Notes: generated by a model from the sequence alone, not told the origin. A stretch of DNA of 64,000 bases from Phyllostachys edulis (GCA_036346405.1 CM070559.1:42101518-42165517), one strand, 5' to 3'. Positions 45,025-57,809 are shown, numbered from the stretch's first letter. Numbers and translations are program-made.

Positions 45025-48000
45025 GTGATGGACCAAGCCGATGTACCGAGAATCGTGAGTGAAGAGTACATTAATGACGGTTCTGCTTTTACAAGAGCTG
45101 CCGAGGAGGATATGTTAAATAAGGGGGCGGAATATATGTACTGTCCATGCATTGACTATGAGAATATGAAGATGTTTAACAACCGAGCGCAGATCGAAGC
45201 ATACTTGATTCGAAGGGGTTTCAAAAAGGGTTATACATGTTGGACCAGTCACGGTGAAGAGCATATTATACAGGAAGTCAACGATATGCATATTATACAG
45301 GAAGTCAACGATATGCCGTCGGATGATGTCGATTGTAGTTTCGATTCGGATAGGCTGCACGATGACAATCTAGATCGAGATGCTTTCGATGCGTAAGGAA
45401 CTGTGATGAGAGGGAGTATGTTCAATTCCGGCTTGATGGAGGACTCGGAGAAACCTTTGTTCCCTGCCGCAAGTCGAATACATAAGGTTGTCATCCGTGC
45501 TTAAACCATCAAATTGAAGGCAAGCAACGGTTGGTCCGACAAGAGTTTCATGGAGCTATTAGGTCTCTTAGCGGACATGCTTCCAGAGGGAAACGAGTTG
45601 CCCAAAACCACCTACAAAGCCAAGAAGGTTCTTTGTCCATTGGGAATGGAAGTAGAAAGAATACATGCATGTCCAAACGATCAGATCCTCTACCGTAATG
45701 AGTATACAAACATACATGTATGTCCGGTGTAACGATCCCGATACAAGCGTAAGAATCAATCGATGACGACGAGGAATCGAGGTGAAGAAAGGACTTCCGC
45801 TAAGGTGGCGTGGTATCTTCCTGTAATTCCCGCTTGAAGCGGTTTTTATGTAACCCAAAGAATGCAAAATCGCAGATTGGCACTCAGAGGAGCGTAAGAA
45901 TAATGGAAAGTTAAGACACCCTACCGATTCCGCCCAAAGGAGAAACATCGATAGGAGGTTTGCGACTTCAAAGGAACCGAGGAATATAAGGTTTGGATTG
46001 AGTATAGATGGAACGAATCCTTTCGTAACATGAGCAACCGATATAGCACTTGGCCCTGTGATGCTCAGATTCACAACCTTCCTCCTTGGTTGTGTGTGAA
46101 GCGGAAGTATATTTTGTTGTCGATACTTATCCAAGGGCCAAGCAACCCGGGAATGATATTGATGTGTACCTAGCACCATTGATGGAAGATCTAAAAATAC
46201 TATGGATTGAAGGGTACATGTATGGGATGCATACAAACGAGAGAACTTCACTTTACGCTCCTTGTTGTTCTCGCACCATAAATGATTATCCCGCCCTTAC
46301 TAACTGGCTCGAGCCGTAGTACAAAGGGCCAAAGCCCAGACTCACCGCTTAGATGATACCGAGAGTGTGTGGCTCAATCACTCAAGAAACCGTGTACATG
46401 CGTCATCGAGGTTCCTTCGAGGGCTCACCCATACCGCAGATGAAGAAACAATTCAAGGAGAGAAGGAGGACAGCTTCACTCCAAGGCATTTAAGCGTAAA
46501 AGAGGTCTATGATATAGTTAAGGATTTAGATGTTGTGCTTGGAAAGGGATGTAAATCGAGGACCCGTAAGAAGAACATGTGGAAGAAGAGATCAATATTT
46601 TGGGACTTACCTTATTGGGAGCACCTAGAAGTTCGCATCATCGATCGACGCCATGCACGAGAGAAGAATTTATGTGATGACTTGATTGGTCTCTTCTCGA
46701 ACATTCGTGAGAAAACAAAGGATGGTGTCAACGCACGGCTTGACTTGGTTGATATGGACATCGACCGAGTTAGCACCAACAAAACCGATAAAGGACGAAC
46801 GCATTTTCCCGCGCTTGTTACACTCGTCCAAGGCCGAGAGAACCGAATCTGTGCGCTTGCTTGCATGGTGTGAAAGTTCCGTCCGACATTCGCCAACATG
46901 AAGAAACTTGTTTCGATGGAAGATTTGGAGTTAATTGGCATGAAGTCTCATGATTGTCATGTGTTGATGACACAAATGCTCCTCGTTGTAATTAGAAGTA
47001 TTTTACCGATCAAGTTCCGAGAGACAATCATGAGGTCGTGTTATTTTTTAACACAATTGCTCGAAGGTCATCGATTCCGAAGGACTAGATGCTCGCAGAC
47101 GAGGTGGTGACGACTCTATGTGATCTTGAGATGTATTTCTCCGCTCGCTTTTCGATATCATGGTCCATCTCATTGTTCATATTGTGAGGGAGATAAAGAT
47201 GTGCGGGCCCGTGTTCCTCGTAGCATGTACCCGCTCGAGAGGTTCATGGGAATTCTCAAGTCCTATGTACGGAATCGATCTCGCCAGAGGGCAAGATCGC
47301 CGAAGGTTATGCAACCGAAGAGGTTATTGAGTTCTCGTCGATTACATGGCTCAGGTCGAACCGATAGGTGTACCTCGATCTCGCCATGAGGGGAGGCTCG
47401 AGGGTATCAGGACCATCGGAAGGAAAGCAATCACTCCAGATATGAATGCGTATGATCAAGCCCATTTCACGGTCTTGCAACACATGACTGCAGTGTCCCC
47501 GTATATCGACTAGCACAAGGACGTGCTTTGGCAACAGAATCCGGTGCGGCCAGATGTTTGGATCACGAGACAACACAATGCATTTGTTCAACCAATGGTT
47601 GAAGGAGCGACTCGCTAGGAGCTCATCAAGTGATATGCCGACATGGTTGGCAAAAGGGCCAACATTTACGCTTGTAACATGGCGAGGATAATGACATAAA
47701 TAGGTACACATTATATACGCAGTTCAGATATAAAAAGCACTAACCGTATCAAATGATGTTCCGTGATAGATGCATTTAGTACCGATAATGAGGAGCTCCT
47801 ACTATGGGCAAATAGAGGAGATACGGAGCTCGACTACGTGCTTTTCAAGATCCCCTATTTCGGTGCCGTGGATCCATCTCCCACAGTGAAGGTCGATAAG
47901 TACAAATAATACTACTGTGGACCTCGAACGGTTTGGATACAAAGACGAACCATTCAGATCAAGCTAACCAAATTATTCAAGTCTTCTATGTTACCGACCA

Positions 48001-48170
48001 AGTCTTCTATGTTACCTAATTCAACAAATAAGAAGTGCCACGTAGTTCTTCATAGAAAAGGAGGATTGTCGAGTTGAGAATGTAGTTGACGAGGAAGAAT
48101 ACAATCAATTTGACGAAGTTTCTCCTTTCGTAAACCAGATAAGGGTCGAGGAAGAAGAACGTGATTTAAA
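45025..48170 (+). pseudogene. TNP2-type CACTA transposase, degenerate
   Basis: In order: the transposase-associated N-terminal domain (45025-45396, with YCPCIDYENMKMFNN and RRGFKKGYTCWTSHGE); the Transposase_21 start (45514-45732: WSDKSFMELLGLLADMLPEGNELP, ILCPLG-like, IHACPNDQILYR); its middle (AKVAWYLPVIP, STWPCDAQIHNLPPWLCVKRKY, then GPSNPGNDIDVYLAPL at 46130-46180); a KSRTRKKNMWKKRSIFWDLPYWEHLEVR segment near 46550-46630; and the DUF4218-like part (46930-47400: GMKSHDCHVLMTQML, YPLERFMGILKSYVRNRSR). It encodes the DDE-type enzyme that cuts CACTA ends. Many stops and frameshifts, and a duplicated HIIQEVNDMHIIQEVNDM, show it is dead. The start at 45025 follows a leader and fits the family. 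Confidence 0.8.
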
Positions 48171-48439
48171 CTAGCTACATACGCGTCGATCATCATGAAG
48201 GGCTAATTTTAAAGATTAATTGCACAATGTGTGTATATATATGTACGCTTCGATTTAATGGTTAATTTTAGTTCATTTGAGTTAATTAATTGATTTGTAC
48301 TGTGAAATGGATGTGATTGTTTCTCAAATGAATGTGAATTGATGTATATACATGTACTTGTTGTCTTTTTCTCGCTTGTTTCAGAGGGCATGGCTAGCAT
48401 TTCCGAGGCTAGCTAATAAATGTAACTAGATATTAACCA
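48171..48439 (+). repeat. Tail of the transposase gene, duplicated near the element's right end
   Basis: TTAATTGATTTGT, GTGATTGTTTCTCAAATGAATG, TTTCAGAGGGCATGGCTAGCATTTCC-GAGGCTA-C-AATAAA recurs at 56470-56650 with small changes (there the GTGCTTGTTTCTGAAATGAATGC unit is repeated three times). Confidence 0.65.
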
Positions 48440-48444
48440 ATACA

Positions 48445-48656
48445 AAATAATATCACGACGGTTTGAGCTACAAACCGCTCAGGATAATATATCACGACGG
48501 TTGTTTATTAAAACCGTCTGTGATACATCACATATCACAGACGGTTGTTTATTAAAACCGTCTTTGATACATCACATATCACAAACGGTTCTACGTTAGA
48601 ATCGTCTGTGATAGTATGTTTCACAGATGGTTCTAATTTAGAACCGTCTGTGATGC
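48445..48656. repeat. Internal subterminal-type hairpin array between the two CACTA genes
   Basis: Successive hairpins: CACGACGGTTTGAGCT/AACCGCTC; CACGACGGTTGTTTATTAAA/ACCGTCTGTG; CACAGACGGTTGTTTATTAAA/ACCGTCTTTG; CACAAACGGTTCTACG/AATCGTCTGTG; CACAGATGGTTCTAAT/AACCGTCTGTG. No CACTA terminus is next to them. A GC-rich leader (48660-49060) and the second gene follow, so the array sits at promoter position. Confidence 0.75.
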
Positions 48657-51600
48657 CCATCCCTATTTATATTCGGACTCTAGATAGGGTTTGCCGCGCC
48701 CGCCACTCTCAAACGATTAAGTTTCTCAACTCCTCGCTCCCTCCTCCTCCCGAGCCTGTTGCGCTGCCCTCGACGCCGCCTCCTCGAGCCATGACTCCTA
48801 CCCGATCCTGTTGACGCGCCTCCTCTCCAACCCGGCGCGCCTCCCCCGAGCCCGCCGAGCCTCCTCCTATGCCCAGCAGCGCCCCCGAGCCCGCCGAGCC
48901 TCCTCCTCTGCCCCTGGCGCCTCCCCGAGCCCGCCGCCTCTCGCCCGAGCCCGCCACCTCCTCCTCCTCGAGCCTGCCGGCCTCCTTCGCCGCCCTGCCG
49001 CTCGTCTTGCCCCGCCGTCTTCTCCTCGATGCCCAAAGGTAACCAATGCCGAAGTTGTTTAATTCGACGCCTTTCCCTAACTATTTCTATCAATAATCTG
49101 TCATGGTCCTCATGATAATTGTACTTATTTTAGGAATTTGTATTTGTTCTAGTCAGTTATTCATATGGTATTTGTTTTGATACTGCTACTGGAATATATT
49201 GCAATGTGGTATGGTGGGCTTGAGATGACAGTAGTCTTGTACTGAAATTGTTTTGATAATCGGGTTTGAAATTGAGCTCTAATTGGAATGCTTACTCTAC
49301 ATCTGATAGCAATATCAAAATGTTAAATCTTAGCTTTATGCTGATTTCATTTGTTCACATGATGTTCTATTTATTGTGAAGATGTCTTCCGCTCATTCTT
49401 CGTCATCGCCGCCTCATGTGTCTGATGATGCACCATCCTCTGAAATATCCAACCGCGGTAGAAGAAGAGGAATATCGAAAAGGCCCGAGGGCCGATTTAC
49501 CATCTCGGAGGTCGATCAGTCTAGGACCCCTATCAATCCTCGCCAAGCAGTGTTCGCATTCCGGAGAATGGTTGGAATAGTTGCGCGGGAACGGGTCAGT
49601 GTCACCTACAATTCGTGGAAGGAGGTGCCCGAACTATTGAAAACTGTTCTGCTGATGGATATTCTCAAATCGTTCGAGATCCCGGCAGAACACCTGGACT
49701 CTGTGCGACGACACACATTGCTACAGGCGTGCAAAGCGTGGAAGAAATTCAAGAGCACGCTTGTCAAGAACTACGTGGAGAAGGATCTAAGGCCCTTCCA
49801 CAAGTATCCATTCTTGGAAGAGTTCTGGGCCGAGTTTGTGGCGAAGAAGACGACAGATGAATTTAGGAGTGAAAGTACGGCGCACACGGCCCTCCAGGCA
49901 AAAAACAAGCACCCTCACAGACTCGGCACCGCTGGGTATGCGGGTAAAGCCTCGATATGGAGGGATCAGAACAAGCAGTAAGCTGCTCAATGTCTCCGCC
50001 ATTTCCCGAGATCACTGATGTGCGCTCCCGACAGTGGTTATTTGGGAGGTTACGTATTGGGCCTACGGGGGAAGTGTACTTTCCAAACCCCGCAGACTGT
50101 GAAGTGTCCCAAATACCGTAAGATATCGAACTACCTAGTTTGTAATTACTCCATAACTTCATAGGAAGTGAAATGATATGTCTGCTATTGCAGTAACGCC
50201 GAGTGCACAATCTTCCCAAGGCTCATTCCAGGCAGACATGAAGAAAGATATACTCTCTGCGGCCCTAGGAAACAGTGAGCATCTGGGTCACACGAGAGGC
50301 GCTGGTGTTTATATTACATGGGAAAAATAGTTCCAAGCGGACTCCGGATCGTACCGGAGTAGGAAGAGAGCCAAAGCCGAGCGATGCAAAGCTAAGAGAG
50401 GAGATTCGCATCCCTCGAGATGAGCTTATCAAAAAAATCAGAGATGAGGTCACTCAATCCATTAGAGAAGAGATTCGCATCCCAAAGAAAAGCAGATGGA
50501 GACCTTTGAGGAAAGGATTAGGGATTGCAACTCCCAAATCGGCTTGCAAGCCCCGCCTCATCATGGCTAGCCAAATTTCAAACTTCCGAGTAGTCAGGCG
50601 TCCAACCCTAACCCTACCCCAATAGGTGACGACAGATTTCTGTCGATGACATCCGTAATAATTATTATCTCTAGAATGCTCGATCCATTGATAGGCCTGT
50701 TGGGGTAGTTAATTTTGTATCGTTATGTACATAGGTGGCTATGAAGTGCAAGCTCCAAGTGAGATATATCTCTATTGCCCTAGATGCTGCTTGGGGCCAG
50801 GTGTATCCATCCGGTGTCGGGGCTTTGGTGTACGGTGCAAATCTAGCACCGGTTTCGCAAAAGTGAATGTGGACGTGTTTGTGCCAATTTCGAGGCCGCC
50901 CCGTGAAAATTCCCCAAACGACGATGTCATGACTCTAGGGCAAGCCGCTGAAACATTCATCCAAAGGGCCCAAGGAGGACATCCGCCGAGCTACTCGCTT
51001 CCTGTCAACTTCACAGAATGTCCTCAGAATCAGATCAAGTCCACGGACCCGACCGCGACCGGCTTACTCAGACCGACACGCAAGGCCTGGCCAGATCACA
51101 TGCATCTACACTCAGACTCACCGACTCTTGTGAAGTCGACCTATACAAAGCGAGGCAAAGCAAGGGCAAATCGAAGACGATCGACTCCTGTCCTGATATC
51201 CCCTTCTTGTCGTTGGCCCAGAAATTCGTGTTAGGCGAGCTGTTGGTCGAGAGGCTAGACAGCCTTACCCTAGGACCGGATTGCACGGCATTGCATACAT
51301 GGTACATGGAATAGTCCAACAAGCCGGTTGATCAATGACGCTCGGGTTTCACCGTCAAGTTCAAGGAGGATCATTTTAACCACGTGCATCAAGACGTTGT
51401 CTTCACGGTGACCTTTGATGACTTGTTCTGTCTCTTCAACCTCGACGAGCTCGACGCCTCACTCATATGATGCCGACAATCGCAAGTGTGTACAATCACG
51501 GCCAATGTTCGTAATACCGATAAATGTTATATATAACTCCTTGCTTTTGTATATAGATACATGATCTCTCGGTTTAAAAGAAGGAAATCACCCAGAGGTT

Positions 51601-51734
51601 TCTCGACCCACACATTGTCTCCGAAAGAGCATCACGGCGAATGCAACATTCGCCGAGAATTACGTTATAGATTTTTTCATGGCTCTCCGCAACAAGGAAT
51701 TCATACTTTTGCCCTACAACCAGAAATAAGTGTT

Positions 51735-54700
51735 TGTAAGACCCGGGATTAACACTCCCGAATCCTCTGTGCATTTCTGAACTAGTCCCATGATCGTGAG
51801 CTAGTTCACACAAGAAACAAATATGGTAACAAAATCATATCACAACTTTATTAATAAATAACAACAGAGTTGATTACAAAGGAGGCTTACAGCCAACAAT
51901 AAAATAAACACAAATGAAGACTAAGAAGATGTAGTAGAGTCCAGCTTAATCGCCACAGCAATCGATCAGTAGCGGCCTAGTCGTCGAGATCCACACCAAA
52001 GCGAAGTTCTTCTCCTCTCAAATTTGTTTGCATAAAGCAAGTATGAGCACAACTACCGTGCTCGCAAGTTACACCCAATATGGAATTGTAATGCATGCAT
52101 AAGGTAAACAAAGGACATTGGCGGTTATTTTATGAAAGCGCAGCTTTTAGTTTAAATAATCATATTAGATTGCAAGGCCATTTTCATACAAGATTTAAAA
52201 TCATAATTTAAATAACAAATGTATAATGTGGATAACCTCCAACAAAGGTGATGGATATCCTCCAATCACAATGGCTAATCGCCTCGATTTTCCCACAGAC
52301 TAACCATCCCGAAAACATCTCTTGAGTTCAATTTAAAACCAAAACAAGTCTAACTCAAAGTGGCTTTGCTAGCATGTCCATGATCATGACGCGTTATTCA
52401 ATAGTTTTCTACTCGCAGAGTTTGTACAATTTTACCCACAAGACACGAATTCTCTAGTTTATCCCAAGATATATCTATGCCACCACTCACTACCTAAGGT
52501 GAGCAAGCCTAGAGCACGTGACAAGGCCTTTACAATGATCTACCTCGAAATACTCATGCCCGCTAAGGTTTCGCCTTTGACTAACCATCCGCAGTTCGTG
52601 GCCCCTCTTGCGCCAAAGGGACTATAGTCTATCCGACACCCACTCATACAAATGGCACGACTATCTACGAGGTATCCCAAATTAATGAGCTGTGTCCTAC
52701 TCCCCATACCGAGGACATGTGGTTGCACGTGAGGCATAGCCCATTATAGGCATAGCAAAGGAACGCCAAAGACCGGTCCTTAATCGACTTGGGCGCTTTT
52801 CAAAATCAAACCTCGGTTTTAATCCTAACCAGATTAAACCTGCATAAACTCGCACCCACCTTTCATCCGTTACGCCCAAGTCCAAACCATTTTTATTTTG
52901 TTTTAGTGAAAACCATCTTTACAAACTCTTTATGGTAAAACAATACCATAGATTTAATTTTAAACAATTTGTAATGGTTTGGCTAAATCCTCCCAAAAAT
53001 CAAAATCATGGTCTAAACTTTTGCTAGGCATTTCCAAACAATTTATCTATGGTGACAAGGATGACATTTCAATATTCAAGGTTGGCTATACAATAGCAAA
53101 TGGAATAACTAAGCATTTAAACAGATACTAAAATAATTGACTAAAAATATGCATGCAATAATAATTTTAAAAACGGAATTAAATAACTTTAAAATAGTAG
53201 GTGCAACATGGTCAAAGTGTAACTTGCCTTGCTTGATGGATTATTCTCAAACGGCGTTGAAATTCGGTCGTCCAAGTCGTTTAAATCTATACGCCAGAAA
53301 CGATTCAATTCAAATAATATTCAAATAAAATCCAAATAAAATCCAAAAATTATAACATAAATACTGCTAGGAAGGTATCGATTTTATATGAATTTAGGAA
53401 GTTGAATCGACGCAATCGGAGTTCGTATGAGTGAGAACGAAATTCTAAGGTCAAAAATCACATGAAATGATATAATTCCGAAAATTCACTATTCACGTGA
53501 ATTGTAGTTTCGATGGCTAAGAACAAAGAAAGATCTTTATGGCCATAGAGAGAAAGTACGACGAGAACACGTTGAGGCGAACTTAACGGTGTTGACGGCT
53601 CGGCGAGAGGATCTTTGATGGCGACGCAATTCAACAGAGAAATATTTCTACGACGACGGCTAACGCCGGATTAAGGGCAAACGGAGAGGAGTTAGCGGAT
53701 GAGGTTTGTGGCGATTTGAAGAGGGGACCGCGGGGAACGCAACGCTCGCGTTGGTTGGGGTGGAAAGCGCACGGTCGGCCGGCGGCGGCAACGACGCGCA
53801 AAATGGACCAAATAATTAACGAAAATTAAATAAAATCTAAAAATTATGAAATAAATACTAAAAATAGTAGATGAATTTAGATGAATTTAGGAGAAAGAAT
53901 TGATTGATTTGGAGCTTGCATGAGAGAGAACGGATTTTTGGAAGATAAAAAGGGTCCTGTACAAAGAGGTAACGCATGACTAATAAATTGATACTGTTCA
54001 TCTTCCTTTTTAGTCGAACAGAAGCAAAATATGGCCGGCGGCTTGGTCCTAATGCCGATGGTGCTAGGACAGCGGCAAGGACGAGGGGAGGGAAGCATCA
54101 CGGAGAGCACGACGATGCGAAGCCAGGGGCGGAGACTGTGTGGCCGGCGCTAGCTCGACGGCGACGCAATCCACAAAAGAAAAAGCTTCGGTCTAAGGTT
54201 TAGATGGCGATATTGCCGGCGAACGACGGCGTTCCGATGGCCGGTGAGGGGTGGAACGGAGAGAGGAGAGGACGGGGATGCCGGTGCTCACCTCGGTTGC
54301 GGAGGGACATGTACGGATGGTCGGAGGCGAGGACGACGACGTCGACGCGGCTTGGGCTCACGGTGGCGACGGTGCTCCGGCGATGCTCCGGCGAAGGCGA
54401 GGGGAGCACGGCGTAGAACACGTCGAGGCGAAGCTAGCAATGGTGTCGAAGATGGAGGAGCTCCACTGACGGAGGCGCAATTGGCCGACGAACGCCGTTC
54501 GGCCTACGGGATTCAACTCCAAAATTCGGCCAAGATAGTGGGAGAGGAGAGGAGAGGTTTTGGGGATGGGTGGAGGATGGAGAGGGCCTTCCGGTGCTCC
54601 CTTTATATAGGGGAGGAGGGGTTTGAATCAGCGGGAATCCGTCAGCGAAAATGCGAAATTTTCGGTTGCAGTTAAAGAACGATTCAAACGGCCAAATTGA

Positions 54701-55706
54701 TTGAATGCAAAGGAGGAAACGTTCAATTGATGGCGTGGTAACGTGCGCGAGATTAATGCGGACCTTCCCCTTCAAACGGAATCCATTTTAATGCACCGTG
54801 TGCGGAGAAAAGGGAGAAAGAATTGGTAGCAGCCATTAATGGAGTTGAAGCTCGGTTTTCTGCAGATTGCGACAAAAATAGATTGATTCGGAGAACACCA
54901 AATCAGGGGATCGGGAGAGGAGATCACGACGGACGCGTGAGCGCAAACGGCTCGCCTTTATGTGCACCGTAGAGAAAGATATCGAATTTGGAAGTTTTGG
55001 GTTGGTTGCGTACACGTTCTGGAGCAGTTCTCGGCTGGAGGTTGAGGGTGAACAGTACCGCGCGATTTACTGTAGCACGTTGGATCTGGATGAACAGTAC
55101 CTGACGGTACTGTAGCAGTGCGGCAGGAGAGAGAAAGAGAGGAATAAAAGAATAAAAGGAATATATATATATTGATTAGAGACAAAAGGGCAAGTGGTAG
55201 CCATGCATGAAGAACCTGGATGTTAAGTGTGCATGACTTTGGGCAGAATCAAGAGGGGTGACCCGATGGGAAGCTCCACGTGGAAGAAAATAATTTTTTT
55301 TTTATTTTCGAAATAAGGATTAAGCATTAAATCAAATATTTTTTTGAACATAGCAAATAGAGTCCAAAAATTCTAGAAAAATTCACATAAATTCCTAGAA
55401 TTATTTTGAACTTAATAAAATAATTCCAACTTAAATGGTAATAGTTTTTGCACATAATTTATTTTGGCTTTAAAATAATTAGGGAAAAGCTTTTAAAATT
55501 TCAGAAAATTCTAGAAAGAAATAAATTTTTATTTTTTCAACTTTAACTCAAATTAAACTTCAAAAACTTTAATAAAACTTTAATTTTGACTTTTAAAACT
55601 TCAGAAATTCAAATAAAGCAATTAAACTCTTTCAAATTTCAGAAGATTCAATAAAATGATAACTTTAATAAATATTAAATTGGTAACAGAACTTTGGGCT
55701 GTTACA
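51735..55706 (-). mobile_element. Solo LTR, 3972 bp, TSD GTGTT
   Basis: On the minus strand TGTAACAGCCCAAAG (from 55706) to CCGGGTCTTACA (51735). GTGTT lies on both sides (51730-51734 and 55707-55711). The TATA box (CCCTATATAAAGGGAGC on the minus strand) is near 54600-54615. It shares blocks with the LTRs at 21608-24628 and 29668-30550, for instance the GCATGCATTA...GGGTGTAACTTGCG segment. ORFs at 53877-54775 and 54244-54675 are leader by-products. There is no internal region, so it is a recombination product. Confidence 0.9.
54603..54610 (-). promoter_or_regulatory. TATA box of the minus-strand solo LTR
   Basis: TATATAAAGGGAGCACCGG on the minus strand, the same context as in the two related LTRs, so this LTR could still act as a minus-strand promoter. 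Confidence 0.55.
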
Positions 55707-56667
55707 GTGTTGCACTACTGGCTATACTTGTTGATTTGTACTTTATAAGCAACACGAACTTAGGTTTAATGACCATGCTAACATACGTGTGTAGCTTCCA
55801 CTGGATTCTAATAGTAATTATACCAAAACGGAAATGGGTAATATACCTAGATTCCCTACAGAGAGCCACTCACAACTTCACAATTATCCGGAATTTAATC
55901 ATCAGGTAAACACATTTTCTCCATAGAAACTCTATTGTAGTCTTTCCTTCCTTTGCAATGGCTAAGGCTAACTTCTTGGAGTCACGTAGGGTGTTCGACG
56001 TGTTACATGCTAGATGATGGAATATCGTGAAAGACGTCACACATGATAAAAATTCCTGTACTCGCTAGCTAGTACACATTAATCCTATATAACACTTCGT
56101 AGTAATGCCTCTCGAACTAACCAATTCTATTTTTACAGTTGTCACCAAGAAATTACCGTCATAACGCTCTGTGGATACTATGTTTGCCACAACATGCAAC
56201 TACTCATCGATCATCATGATCACCAATGATCCTCGTGTTTGTCAATCTTGCAACAATTATTTCATATATACTTACCAATTTATATAAGCACGAATTTAAT
56301 CTTCCTATCGACTGTGTTGCGACCATCGACAAAATCATGGAACAGAAGCGAGCTCATAAAAGTTCGATCATACCTTGCGCCATTCCCTAACAACAAGTCA
56401 TAAATCCTGATGGGAGTTTCCACAGTGTAGATTGAACTTGATTGGGATAGATTGAACTTAATGGTACATGTGTATAAAATGTACATTAATGATTAATTTT
56501 AGTTAATTGATTTGTGAATTGGATGTGCTTGTTTCTGAAATGAATGCGAATTTGATGTGCTTGCTTCTGAAATGAATGCGAATTGGATGTGCTTGTTTCA
56601 GAGGGCATGGCTAGCATTTCCTGAGGCTAACCAATAAACAGAAATAGATTTAGCAATGCAAAAGAAT

Positions 56668-56872
56668 ATCACATACGGTCTGTAGATGCGACTGCTCAGG
56701 ATAGTCGATTATCATGACGGTTTGTAGATGAAACCGCTCGATATTATATTACGACGGTTCGAAACCGCCTATGATGACCTCATGCATTATCGACCCATAA
56801 ACTCGCATTTGCCACGTAAACCGCTCTGTGATGGCGCGGAACCGCTCTGTGAAGGCCTTTTCTGTAGTAGTG
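56668..56872. repeat. Right subterminal repeats and terminus of the 18-kb CACTA element
   Basis: Weaker and more divergent units than at the left end (TCATGACGGTTTGTAGATGAAACCGCTC, TACGACGGTTCGAAACCGCC, AAACCGCTCTGTGATGG, GAACCGCTCTGTGAAGG), then CCTTTTCTGTAGTAGTG. Confidence 0.75.
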
Positions 56873-57350
56873 CTCCCTCGTTCCTTCATGCTTCATCTTT
56901 AAATAACTGTCGAAGAGGTGGCAGTTGTTCCTGGAGAAGACGCTTGTTGGAAGTGACGCGACTAGTCGGAGCGAGGTGTCGGTTGATGAAATATCAACCG
57001 TTCGGCGGTTGAATGTCTGTGGGACACTTCAACCGTATGGTTGTTGTTGTCGGTGTCTTAGAACCATGAAATGTCGCGTGGTATGGAACAAATATAACAT
57101 GTATTCCATTCATCACACGGTAAGGAATATACTCGGAGTTAGATCCGGATGACAGTTCATTGCGTCTTACGAGCAGTCATCTGGTCGGGGACTGGGAGCA
57201 GGACCTCATCCGACCAGAATATTTATTATGTAACCTCTGGAATCTTTACGACCATAGGGGTCGTTAGCCTTAGAGGTTACAACCATGAAGACATATGATC
57301 TTTTATTATGTATTAAAGTAATACATGGATATTTTTAATCCTCGTCAAAA
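56873..57350 (+). repeat. Gypsy LTR-like segment, copy 3
   Basis: Similar to copies 1 and 2 from CTTTAAATAACTGTCGAAG-GGTGGCAGTT to TTAATCCTCGTCA (57345), but more diverged. The CACTA right end abuts it, so the CACTA element probably inserted into this gypsy sequence. Confidence 0.5.
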
Positions 57351-57446
57351 ACTATTGTGATTGTGAACATCGCATGCATGATGCATAAATCAACTTTTAT
57401 GTAATGAATTAGCCATATTTATGTTTCTCCTGGATAAAATGTTGTC

Positions 57447-57806
57447 ATGTGTTCGCTACTATCGGCAGGTATGGGCTGTGAGCTTGTACGCGAGACCGAT
57501 GGTGACGGTGCAGGCCGTGATGACGTCGACCAAACGTGTCGATCTACGGTAACAACACGGACAGCTAGAGAAGCTTTGATCTACTTAGCCCCTCCACCGT
57601 TTTCATCCAGGATGGAGCCGCTGCAACCACATCATAGTCTCCATGATCACGACGCCACCAAGTCCAACGAGTTAACGCTGTTGTTCTCGCGCACAGGAGC
57701 TCCAAGACTAGTACTACTAGTGCTGCTGTTGCTGTTAGGGCTTCTTGGGAATAACACTATACAATCACAGTGTTCTCTTGCTCGTGATGTCAGCTTGCAT
57801 GAATAG
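57447..57806 (+). other. Unidentified 119-codon ORF
   Basis: Open frame MCSLLSAGMGCELVRETDG..., with a hydrophobic Leu/Val stretch near its end (LVLLVLLLLLGLLG, possibly one membrane helix). No domain recognised. A CGGCAG acceptor-like site lies just inside its start (57463-57468), so the coding part, if real, may be a last exon beginning near GTATGGGC. No homologue is known to me, and it could be a remnant. Confidence 0.25.
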
Positions 57807-57809
57807 TTG

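Larger units (their letters stand above)
49379..56235 (+). pseudogene. Second CACTA gene: Transposase_24-like plus Ulp1-type protease, split by a solo LTR
   Basis: The first exon-like frame (49379-49981, 201 aa) has a basic, Ser-rich start, then VTYNSWKEVPELLKTVLLMDILKSFEIP and KYPFLEEFWAEFV, the plant Transposase_24 pattern. Middle parts include DVMTLGQAAETFI (near 50925-50965) and DLFCLFNLDELDASL (51420-51465). The protease part begins near 51560 and reads NKEFILLPYN up to 51729, where a 4-kb LTR intervenes. It resumes with HWILIVIIPKRKWVIYLDS (55795-55860; catalytic His and Asp) and LCGYYVC (56167-56187; catalytic Cys). Ulp1-type domains are SUMO-protease relatives found in many grass CACTA and MULE elements. 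Introns are plausible between parts, but stops also exist. The LTR insertion disables it in any case. Confidence 0.7.
38827..56872 (+). mobile_element. CACTA (En/Spm) transposon, 18 kb with two nested solo LTRs
   Basis: Left end CACTACTACAGAAATGC (38827), right end GGCCTTTTCTGTAGTAGTG (to 56872): inverted termini sharing CACTACTACAGAAA. The flanks are CTC on both sides, the 3-bp TSD expected for CACTA. Hairpin-type subterminal repeats with core CACAGACGGTT lie inside both ends. It contains a TNP2-type gene and a second gene with Transposase_24 and Ulp1 parts, both disabled, so it can no longer move by itself. Removing the two solo LTRs leaves about 8.8 kb. Confidence 0.85.

Noticed and set aside
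54200..54775. ORFs of 70-143 codons on both strands
   Set aside because: Inside the leader of the minus-strand solo LTR. Composition only, no domain.
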